13,804 bases of DNA from contig CAJUNI010000011.1 of the NCBI GenBank assembly GCA_910587945.1, forward strand, positions 26,487 to 40,290, read 5' to 3'. Positions 7,676-13,804 of this stretch are shown here, in pieces. Numbering within the stretch: position 1 is the first letter of the stretch; every line of letters begins with the position of its first letter. Source of the DNA: an uncultured Parvibacter sp. (lineage in GTDB: Bacteria > Actinomycetota > Coriobacteriia > Coriobacteriales > Eggerthellaceae). The notes below the pieces were generated by a model. It did no database searches. It was not told the DNA's origin and saw nothing but the letters and a program-made list of their open reading frames with translations. Both the position numbers and the translations under genes were made by a program.

Positions 7676-10600
7676 CCCGTTGCGGTGGTGACATACTCGC
7701 CCGTAATCAGGTCGCGCTGCCAGGTCCAACCAATGTTGAGACGCTCGGGGTCAACGTCGTCGGCCTCTTGCTTACCTGCCGTTGCAGCAATGGTTTCATC
7801 GCTGGAGTCGTCGTCGGGCATGGCGTCCACATTCATGCGGAAGCCATGGGGAACCGGCGTCTCGTAGGCAGCGCTATCGTCGGAGATCAGATCCCAACCA
7901 CTCTTGCCTGCCTTAATAGCTTCCGGATCCACGGCCTTAATGACCCAGCGAATTTGGCGAATGTCACGATTGGCGTCATTGGTGATAGAAGTGACGTCGA
8001 TTTCCGTATTCGCCTGGTTAGCTACGGCATAGCCTTGGGGGTCACCAATGAGCACCCAGGTGCCCGTGTTACCGTCAGCACTGTTGGGATCACCCGCGGC
8101 GTCGTCTTCGCCAAAGAAGTAATCACGATCGGCATCGCTGCCGGGCAGAGCATAGTTCTCATAGGCCGAAGGCTCCGGTCCATTCTGCTCGCCATAGACG
8201 GCAATGTCTTTATCTTGGGCACGAGTGGAGGTGTTCACCACACGAGCCATTACGAAGACGCGTAATTGTTCCTCGATTTCCGCTTCATGGTTCAGCGGCT
8301 TAACGCGCACAAACTTGGTCTTGGGCTTCTCTTTGAACTTGGCCACAAAGACCGTGTCGGCATAGCGCAGGTTGCTGTCACGGTTAATCCACGCACCGTT
8401 TTCGCCCTGCAAGGTTTCGGCCGTCAGGGCCAGTTCACTGGTAATGAGCATGTCGTGGTCATCGCCATTGATGTCCACAATGCGCTTGTACCAGCCCTCA
8501 AACTCCCAACCTTCAGCCGGCGTAGCCGTCGAGCCCGTTACCTTATCGATTTGAGTGTTCGGCAGGTCGAAGTTGTTCTCCACCGAGATGGTGCCTTGAC
8601 CCTCAGAGAGGTAGCTCACCGTATAAGTGGTAGCCATGCGCTCGCTGAACTTGGCCACAAAGGTGGTGTCCGCCGGAATGCGAACGTCGTCATCGGTGAG
8701 GTTCAAGCCCTCCAAGATGCGAGCCTTGGTCAATTCGCGACCCGTAGAAATCGGACCATCGGAGTCGGTATAGGACCCGTCAGCATGGAAGGTACGCTTG
8801 TACCAGCCCTTGAATTCGGACACTTCCACACCCGTGGGATTACCCGAATCATCAAGACCCATGGTGGGCTTAGCCACCGCACCCATGATGAGGCCAGCGC
8901 CCATGTCCGGGTCGTCCTTGTACCAATCAATAACCTCCTCGGTTACCGTGGTAGAGGTTTGACCATTGATGAGCACCGCACCTTCACCCTCGGTGACATA
9001 GGAAATGGTGTAGCGATAGTCCGCCTCGGTAGCGTCTCCCTCATCCCCGTCTGCTTGGGCGTTGAGGTCCGTATCCTCGAGGCTCAGCAGGCTTGCGGCC
9101 TCGGCAGGATCATCGCTCAGTGTCTCCATCAAAGACAAGGTCCAAGGTGCCAACTCGTTTAAGGTGCTAGGCGTTGCTGCCCGACGAGCAGCCTTGCGGG
9201 TGGTGGCCGATGAAACCGGCTCAAGACCTAAGGTGGCTCCCGACGCAACAGCCGACAGGGACTCATAGCCTGAATTCATATCGGTGACCGGGACTTCCTT
9301 GGTCTCCCACTCGGCGCCGGGAACTTCCCAAATACCTGTACGTACATATTCGATATTGGGGGTCGCACGAACCACCGGCGTGGACGGATCATCCAGCGGC
9401 GCGTCGTAGTAGGTACCCTTGTCGGTGCCGTAATAGGGTACTTGCCAATCCACAATGAAGGTGTTTACGGCTGAGCCCGTGTTAATAGCCTGGGTAACCA
9501 AGAACAGGTTTACACCAGCCTCATGGGCGTCATCGGCCAAGGAGCGGTCGAAGTCTTGGTCGGTCATCAGCGTACGCTGAACGTAGGTGTCACCACGCAC
9601 CGAGGAGCTGGGCTTCAAGATCTTGAAGAAGCCCGTACGCTCGTAAACGTAGGCATCGGTCAGATCGCCATCGTGGTCGTGGTCCACGGCCGCAATTTCT
9701 TCGCCGGTATTCACATCCACGTAAGCATCGGCATCCACGGCCGGACGCTTGATGTTGTTGCGACCCCAGAGCGTGAAGCGCTCCGGATGCTGATCAGCAA
9801 AGACGTAGGTGCCATTATCGGCCGTGAAGCCCGTGGGCTTGGTGGCCGTGCTCACCACGTTGCCGTCATCGTCGCGATAACGGTGATACCAACCCTCGCC
9901 CCCGTTGCGCTCATAGAGCCACTGAGCATCAGCATCGTGGAAGGTGGCGTAAACCGTAGAGTTGCCGCCATTCCAGGTACGAGCATCATTCAACTGCTCA
10001 CGATAGGTCTCAGCCATGTCCTCCAGTGAGGTGTCCTCAGAGCCGATATTGTCGATGCGGGTGCGAACCTTCAAGGTCACCACATCATCAACGGACAAAT
10101 AGCCGTCCGGATGGACACCGTTCCAATAGGCATCCAGCAGGTTGTCGTAGGCTTCAAACTCCTCATCGGAAGCATCATCGGGCGGAGCCAGCTCAAAGAC
10201 CACGGTCTCGGGGCTATGGCTCTTGTCCTTCAGGTTTTGGCTTGGATCAGCCACATCCTCCGAGTCGTCAGCGTCGGGCTTGGCGTAATCAATGCCGCCG
10301 CCTGCCTGGCTAAAGTTATTCGCACCATAATCCGGCTGATAGGTGATATTGACGGTCCAACCATCTTCAATGAGTTGCTTCGGCGTCAACAGCTCCGTGG
10401 TCTTCTTGCCGGTGTGACGATCGGTATGAGTCCACTCCACCAAGAACTGGTAATCGTTGCCTTCATAGTTATCGCAGTTCTCGGTTGTGAGCGTGTCCTT
10501 GCCATAGAAGCTCACCTGCTCCGGCAGTTCCAAAGCAAAGACTAGCTTCGCATGGCGAATAGAGGCGCTATTAGCCCGCACGGCATCATCGCTGCCCAAG

Positions 10601-13600
10601 TCAGCTTTGCCGAGGTTTGCGAAGCGCGCTGTGTACCAAAGGGTGTCAGAGTACTCGAAGGCGTTGTAGTCGTTCGGGCTGAAGGTCCGCTGGAAGCCTA
10701 AGGGCGTGCCATCATTGGTCAGGCTCGAGCCATCGGCGCCCAAGGTCTTCTGGAGCCAGTAATAGCGGTTCTGGCCACTGGCCGTATCCCAATAGGCACC
10801 CGCACCGGTAGGCTGCGGCACGGCACCATCCTTGTCGGTGGCACCCACCACTTCGTATTGCACCCGAACCGTCGGGTATTTCGCCCGCAGCTTCAGACCC
10901 GTCATGATGCCACTATCCACGCGGCTATCGGCTGCCTTCTGACCATCGGCCCCTACCCGATTACGCACGAAGGGATCCACAGTGCGCACCGCGTTGTTGC
11001 CATTCAGGCCATAGGTTGAAGAAGCCGAAAGCGCATAGGCCGGACGGAAGCGATAGTCTTCCACAATGATGCCGGAGTTGCTGGCAGCCCCTACCGTATC
11101 AAGGCCGTTTTGGTTTTCGTTGTAGCGACGGGTGAAGCCGGGCAGGTAATTCTGCTGGGGTTCGTTGTTGCGCGTGTAGGCGCCATCGTCGATGGAGTTC
11201 AGCGGAATCACGCCCATGTTGATGGGCTCCCAATAATAGGTATCCCAGTTGGCCGTGGTCCGCGGGTAGGCCGTGCCGTGGTAGTTCCACTGGTTGTGCT
11301 TATAGCGGAAGAACTTCACCTGACGCGTATCCAGACGCTTGTCAATGCGCTCCTGGTTGTACTGACGGTTCTGCGGGTTGTTGCCCACCTGATAGGGGTT
11401 GCCCGAAACATCTGCATCCGTCAGGAACTGATAGCCTTCCATCTTCGACGTCACGAAAGTACGAATATTCTCGTAGGAACGCTCTACCTCAGGATAAGAC
11501 GAATCCGTGGCATCCTTGCGGCTTTCGCCAGTGGTAATGATGTCGAACTTGAAGGTGTCCATATCCCAGGCAGCAATGCGCTGTTCGGCGGTACGGTCGG
11601 CGTTGTCGTAGTTGCCTCGCGCCTCAAAACGCACCACAAAGCGATAGTCCTCAGCACCGGTGATTTCGCCCTTGACGAGCTCATAGGTAACCGTAGCCTT
11701 GAAGTCCTTCTCGGCTTGCTCGGGGTTCACATCATAGCCATTGGACAAGTAGCCCATGCGATCCGTCGTAGCATCATGGAGATAGTTCACCGACCACTCT
11801 TCGGTAGTCATGGGCTGCTCCACGCCCACCAACTTCTCGAAGGGACGTCCATTGGCCCGAGCCGGAGCAATGTTTTCCGGCAATACGGTGGTTACCACGG
11901 GCAGAATGAGATCGCCCATCTGGCCGCCATCGCGGGAATAGGTGTGATAGAGCCGCTCCCAACGAGCTCCATAGTGGTAGTAGTCAGTGGAAGCATGGGT
12001 ATGAAGATTGGTGGCCAGGTCGTTCCACCAATAGCGGTTCTCTACATGGATGTTGAGCTGGCGCTTATCGCTTTCGCTTTCCACATAGTAGGCATTGATA
12101 TCCGTGCCCACGCCATCGGTGCCCACCGTGTTCCAGGTGCGCACGAAGGGCTTGCGCTGCTCTGCCCGAGCACCGGTTTGAGCATAGAGCGTCGGGGTGC
12201 CCTCAGTACCGTAGTCCTTATAGGCCTTATCCCAAGGCTCATCGGCATTGTCAGTCACCTTGCGTCCGGCTGCCACCGTATCGGTGCGCACGGTATTGTT
12301 CTGAACGGTACGTCCATTAACGGCCGGCATCGAAGGTGAACCGTAGCTCTTGTCATAGTCGCTCGAGAGATTCCATTCGCTAGAGTCGCTCCAAGACCGG
12401 GCCGTATACATATAGTCCATGCCGAAGTGCTGGGTATTGAACAAATCACCCCAAGCTCCATTGGAACCCCAGGCATTGCGGCCTTCGTAATGATCAATGT
12501 CATAGACCTGATAGTAGGCGCTGGACTTAGAGGGAAGTTCCCCTGCAGCCGTATCCGAACCCGTAATCTCACGCAGGTCCACCGGACGCGTCAACAGACG
12601 GTCGTACCAATAGCCCGACACGTTGTTAGCGAAGACCTTCGAGCGGATGTTCACCTGCATGCGATAGCCGCTGTTGCCGCCCATAGTATCCGGGTCAGCT
12701 GTGTTTTGGGCCGTGGTATCCACGTCACGACCAAACCACTTCGTCAAGCTCTTCTTCACCGTGATCTTCAAGACCCAGGGTTGGGAGCTATGGACATAGT
12801 CAGAGCCCACTGCCGAAGCTGTGGCTGTAGCATTGGCTTCGTAGGTAGATTGGGTCGGGTCCACGGACAGGTCGGTGGTACGCGGCACCAGACCATTGCG
12901 ATAGTCCGCCGGATTCTGGGAGTCAGAAGGCGCGTCATAGCCGGCATAGTCGCTCCAGGGCGTCTGCACGGCCTCCACTGTCACCAAAGACGGATCGATG
13001 GCGGCATAGGACTCCGACAGATAGGGCTGGCTGTCGGCACCGCCAACACCTACACCACCATTTAAGGTGCCTGCTGACAAGCTAATGAAGCCGAGCTCTT
13101 CCCCATCCGGTCCGACCACCGGAGTGTTATAGATGCCGCCTTCACCAAACTCCGGCTCACCGCCACGGGGATAGATATAGGTGAACTCGATACCATCCAG
13201 GTTACGGTCACCATAGTTGTAGGCCTTTAAGCTCGCCGTGTAGTTCTGGCCATACTGGAGCATGGCGTTGTACTGACCAGCATAGATGCCGCGGGTATTG
13301 CGAATGGTTTGGTCATGACCCCAGTAGGCATACCACCACTCGTAGGGGTCGCGGTCGTAGAGATAGCGGCGATTATCTTCATAGCCACCGGTCGAGCCGT
13401 TGACCTGATAGGTGCTCCAATTGATGAGGCTGCCCTCATCGCTGGGGATGAATTCGCTGGAGGTGGCCAACCAAGCCTTCTGCAAGTGCAGGCGGGTCTC
13501 GGACCAAATAAGCGGCGTCGTGGAACCCCAACGAGTCTGGTATTCCTCGGTCACTTCTTCGCCCGAGGGGTTGATATAGGTGCGCTCTTTGGTGAGAAGC

Positions 13601-13804
13601 GGCGTATTGGTACGCGGGTTGGTGACGAACTTGAAGTAGTCGCGATTGCGATCCACCCAGCTCGATCCATTCCAGTAGCCCGCATAGTTGTAGCTATAGG
13701 TCGCGTTGCTGTAGTTGTCGCCCCAATTCGTGCATGTAATGAGCTTAAGCGAGCTATTCATCTTGTCGGCATAGGCCTCAGCTGTGGTCGCTGCCACCGT
13801 GGTG
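7510..13804 (-). CDS. Giant modular surface protein, N-terminal part (partial; frame breaks near 7678)
   Basis: This is the upstream part of a giant exported adhesin-like protein. The frame is open to the right window edge (the last codons read T-T-V-A-A-T-T), so the true start and signal peptide lie outside. A GTG at 13797 is internal and should not be taken as the start. The sensible protein runs about 2,042 codons to near 7678. The remaining codons to the stop at 7510 are Arg/Pro/Ser-rich and out of frame (tail ending ILPRRT), and the real sense continues one base over. Content in order: Tyr/Trp-rich unassigned modules, a DUF11-like segment, an Ala/Arg and acidic linker, two InlB-type repeats with GWYKR cores, and another DUF11-like segment. 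Only two cysteines are in frame (LITCTNW, TENCDNY), which fits an extracellular protein. Role: probably attachment or surface display, inferred from architecture. Coding status is near certain; function is not shown. Confidence 0.93.
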   Translation of the reverse strand, partial: TTVAATTAEAYADKMNSSLKLITCTNWGDNYSNATYSYNYAGYWNGSSWVDRNRDYFKFVTNPRTNTPLLTKERTYINPSGEEVTEEYQTRWGSTTPLIWSETRLHLQKAWLATSSEFIPSDEGSLINWSTYQVNGSTGGYEDNRRYLYDRDPYEWWYAYWGHDQTIRNTRGIYAGQYNAMLQYGQNYTASLKAYNYGDRNLDGIEFTYIYPRGGEPEFGEGGIYNTPVVGPDGEELGFISLSAGTLNGGVGVGGADSQPYLSESYAAIDPSLVTVEAVQTPWSDYAGYDAPSDSQNPADYRNGLVPRTTDLSVDPTQSTYEANATATASAVGSDYVHSSQPWVLKITVKKSLTKWFGRDVDTTAQNTADPDTMGGNSGYRMQVNIRSKVFANNVSGYWYDRLLTRPVDLREITGSDTAAGELPSKSSAYYQVYDIDHYEGRNAWGSNGAWGDLFNTQHFGMDYMYTARSWSDSSEWNLSSDYDKSYGSPSMPAVNGRTVQNNTVRTDTVAAGRKVTDNADEPWDKAYKDYGTEGTPTLYAQTGARAEQRKPFVRTWNTVGTDGVGTDINAYYVESESDKRQLNIHVENRYWWNDLATNLHTHASTDYYHYGARWERLYHTYSRDGGQMGDLILPVVTTVLPENIAPARANGRPFEKLVGVEQPMTTEEWSVNYLHDATTDRMGYLSNGYDVNPEQAEKDFKATVTYELVKGEITGAEDYRFVVRFEARGNYDNADRTAEQRIAAWDMDTFKFDIITTGESRKDATDSSYPEVERSYENIRTFVTSKMEGYQFLTDADVSGNPYQVGNNPQNRQYNQERIDKRLDTRQVKFFRYKHNQWNYHGTAYPRTTANWDTYYWEPINMGVIPLNSIDDGAYTRNNEPQQNYLPGFTRRYNENQNGLDTVGAASNSGIIVEDYRFRPAYALSASSTYGLNGNNAVRTVDPFVRNRVGADGQKAADSRVDSGIMTGLKLRAKYPTVRVQYEVVGATDKDGAVPQPTGAGAYWDTASGQNRYYWLQKTLGADGSSLTNDGTPLGFQRTFSPNDYNAFEYSDTLWYTARFANLGKADLGSDDAVRANSASIRHAKLVFALELPEQVSFYGKDTLTTENCDNYEGNDYQFLVEWTHTDRHTGKKTTELLTPKQLIEDGWTVNITYQPDYGANNFSQAGGGIDYAKPDADDSEDVADPSQNLKDKSHSPETVVFELAPPDDASDEEFEAYDNLLDAYWNGVHPDGYLSVDDVVTLKVRTRIDNIGSEDTSLEDMAETYREQLNDARTWNGGNSTVYATFHDADAQWLYERNGGEGWYHRYRDDDGNVVSTATKPTGFTADNGTYVFADQHPERFTLWGRNNIKRPAVDADAYVDVNTGEEIAAVDHDHDGDLTDAYVYERTGFFKILKPSSSVRGDTYVQRTLMTDQDFDRSLADDAHEAGVNLFLVTQAINTGSAVNTFIVDWQVPYYGTDKGTYYDAPLDDPSTPVVRATPNIEYVRTGIWEVPGAEWETKEVPVTDMNSGYESLSAVASGATLGLEPVSSATTRKAARRAATPSTLNELAPWTLSLMETLSDDPAEAASLLSLEDTDLNAQADGDEGDATEADYRYTISYVTEGEGAVLINGQTSTTVTEEVIDWYKDDPDMGAGLIMGAVAKPTMGLDDSGNPTGVEVSEFKGWYKRTFHADGSYTDSDGPISTGRELTKARILEGLNLTDDDVRIPADTTFVAKFSERMATTYTVSYLSEGQGTISVENNFDLPNTQIDKVTGSTATPAEGWEFEGWYKRIVDINGDDHDMLITSELALTAETLQGENGAWINRDSNLRYADTVFVAKFKEKPKTKFVRVKPLNHEAEIEEQLRVFVMARVVNTSTRAQDKDIAVYGEQNGPEPSAYENYALPGSDADRDYFFGEDDAAGDPNSADGNTGTWVLIGDPQGYAVANQANTEIDVTSITNDANRDIRQIRWVIKAVDPEAIKAGKSGWDLISDDSAAYETPVPHGFRMNVDAMPDDDSSDETIAATAGKQEADDVDPERLNIGWTWQRDLITGEYVTTATGNKTLQPKAQMAPRFRVMRQASCAIPSSRTTSRWTVVPLRAPKAMTARPILPRRT
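7664..7690 (-). other. Single-base frame break inside the giant gene
   Basis: Up to GEYVTTATG the codons high at positions divisible by three make sense. From QQDFAAEG onward the frame one base over makes sense, and the original frame becomes Arg/Pro-rich and stops at 7510. The switch lies at the minus-strand run ACGGGCAACAAG (plus 7669-7680). Adding one G to the GGG run (plus ccc at 7676-7678) would read T-G-Q-Q-D-F and restore one frame. No X-XXY-YYZ slippery heptamer is aligned with the upstream frame here, and no long homopolymer is present. A lost base (real mutation or assembly error) is therefore more likely than programmed slippage. The codon-aligned antisense reading frames change register at the same place, which is independent support. 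Confidence 0.88.
8130..8275 (-). other. DUF11-like segment before the frame break
   Basis: Reads LRVFVMARVVNTSTRAQDKD then IAVYGEQNGPEP and an acidic stretch with FFGEDDAAGDPNSADG. The 'strand, V-N-T-S, charged turn, hydrophobic strand' order resembles DUF11-type modules. A similar MMRYTIHLTNLSADQLEYLG appears at about 7250-7315 on the far side of the frame break. This supports the two frames being one protein. Family assignment is tentative. Confidence 0.4.
8320..8640 (-). repeat. InlB-type (Listeria-Bacteroides-like) repeat 2
   Basis: The second tandem copy begins ATTYTVSYLSEGQGTISVEN, has the core EGWEFEGWYKRIVDINGDD, and ends YADTVFVAKFKEKPKTK. It shares YT-x-SY, GxG, GWYKR and FVAKF with repeat 1 but is shorter, about 107 residues. 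The two copies are clearly diverged at the protein level, which points to an old duplication rather than recent recombination. A lysine-rich tail (KEKPKTKFVRVK) links it to the next module. Confidence 0.72.
8641..9025 (-). repeat. InlB-type (Listeria-Bacteroides-like) repeat 1
   Basis: The domain begins YRYTISYVTEGEGAVLING, has the core EFKGWYKRTFHADGSY, and ends ADTTFVAKFSER. The frame 'YTV-x-Y ... GEG ... F-x-GWY ... TF-V-A-K-F' is the signature of the InlB B-repeat / Listeria-Bacteroides repeat superfamily, a beta-grasp-like surface module. At about 128 residues it is longer than the usual 70-80, because of an insertion (DDPDMGAGLIMGAVAKPTMG) before the core and a longer stretch after it. 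It pairs in tandem with the next repeat. Confidence 0.72.
9026..9265 (-). other. Ala/Arg-rich then acidic linker
   Basis: About 80 residues of low structure between the DUF11-like segment and the InlB-type repeats. It starts SLSAVASGATLGLEPVSS, then has a basic stretch TTRKAARRAATPS, a leucine-rich piece (NELAPWTLSLMETL), and an acidic end (ADGDEGDATEAD). The composition differs from the modules either side and suggests a flexible hinge. The RKAARR run is the only strongly basic patch I noticed in this half and would be exposed to proteases. The stretch also resembles the pro-region that follows a signal peptide, so an ancient join of two genes is possible. Both ideas are inference. Confidence 0.55.
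9285..9525 (-). other. DUF11-like Ig-fold segment
   Basis: The segment begins VNLFLVTQAINTGSAVNTF and continues IVDWQVPYYGTDKG, ending near WETKEVPV. The order 'hydrophobic strand, N-T-G, hydrophobic strand, V-D-W-x-V-P' matches the usual DUF11/conserved-repeat signature (N-x-G ... V-x-D-x-L-P), with VP in place of LP. Such modules are common extracellular stalk units placed before SdrD_B arrays. The length of about 80 residues is short for the family, so neighbouring sequence probably belongs to it. Confidence 0.45.
9525..13803 (-). other. Tyr/Trp/Asn-rich N-terminal modules of unknown family
   Basis: About 1,425 residues that I cannot assign to a named family. They look like a chain of beta-sandwich modules. 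One has LKAYNYGDRNLDGIEFTY followed by IYPRG (about 13150-13240), then PWVLKITVKKSLTKWF (12735-12783), then GYWYDRLLTRP. A second has LNIHVENRYWW, then LILPVVTTVLPENIAP, EEWSVNYLHD and YRFVVRFEARGNYDN (about 11590-12065). A third has LWYTARFANLGKADLG, LVFALELPEQVSFYGKD, DGWTVNITYQPDYG and VTLKVRTRIDNIG (about 10030-10650). The shared order is N-x-G turn, hydrophobic strand ending in LP, Trp-Val/Leu strand, then a hydrophobic strand ending in a polar N-x-G or G-N turn. This resembles DUF11-type and other Ig-fold stalk modules. These segments may carry the ligand-binding surface, since they lie N-terminal to the stalk; that is inference from layout. Confidence 0.6.
9655..9684 (-). other. Asp-rich calcium-type loop (DHDHDGDLTD)
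   Basis: Ten residues with alternating acidic side chains, DHDHDGDLTD, followed by AYVYERTGFFKI. The D-x-D-x-D-G spacing matches calcium loops of the EF-hand, dockerin and thrombospondin-type-3 kind. It sits between unassigned modules and may stiffen the joint when calcium is bound. Calcium binding is inferred only from spacing. Confidence 0.5.

Noticed and set aside
7600..7700. Programmed -1 ribosomal frameshifting at the frame break
   Set aside because: No X-XXY-YYZ heptamer aligned with the upstream frame, and no A-rich slippery run. A lost G is simpler. Not fully excluded without reads or proteomics.
11110..12339. A 409-codon plus-strand open reading frame
   Set aside because: Codon-aligned antisense shadow of the N-terminal modules; no recognisable domain or ribosome site.
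13795..13797. GTG as the true start of the gene
   Set aside because: The frame stays open to the window edge with similar composition (T-T before it), and no signal peptide follows. It is an internal valine codon.

Overview
The whole window is the inside of one very large gene read on the minus strand. Neither its start nor its stop lies in the window. Reading leftward from position 13804, one frame is open for about 2,042 codons to near position 7678. The coding sense then moves by one base into a second frame, which stays open for 2,558 codons to the left edge. Joined, this is about 4,600 residues of a single multidomain, exported, Gram-positive-type surface protein (adhesin/stalk class). 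It is very poor in cysteine (11 found) and rich in Asp, Asn, Tyr and Trp.

Layout in protein order (right to left in the window). (1) 13803 to about 9525: Tyr/Trp/Asn-rich, beta-type modules that I cannot assign to a named family but that seem to recur. (2) About 9525 to 9285: a DUF11-like segment. (3) About 9265 to 9026: an Ala/Arg- then Asp/Glu-rich linker. (4) 9025 to about 8320: two tandem InlB-type (Listeria-Bacteroides-like) repeats with GWYKR cores. (5) About 8275 to 5520: more DUF11-like or unassigned modules, containing the frame break at about 7664-7690. (6) 5509 to about 725: seven SdrD_B-like (Cna-B superfamily) domains, several with Asp/Asn calcium-type loops and long insertions. 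(7) About 721 to 227: two Fn3-like domains. (8) 226 to 86: a Gly-Asp/Ser/Thr dipeptide linker. (9) 85 to 2: the beginning of the C-terminal tail, cut by the window edge before any anchor motif.

The order of unique N-terminal modules, then SdrD_B stalk, low-complexity linker and presumed anchor is typical of wall-attached adhesins of Gram-positive bacteria. The moderately GC-rich sequence and the module style make me suspect an actinobacterium, perhaps a gut or oral Coriobacteriia. That is inference; nothing in the window proves taxonomy.

There is no intergenic space. I found no promoter, terminator, RNA gene, mobile element or CRISPR array. The long plus-strand reading frames are codon-aligned antisense shadows, caused by the near absence of TTA, CTA and TCA codons in the real gene. 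The main points for a second look are the size of the gene, the single-base frame break, the unassigned N-terminal modules, the oversized SdrD_B domains and the hexanucleotide repeat coding for the linker.
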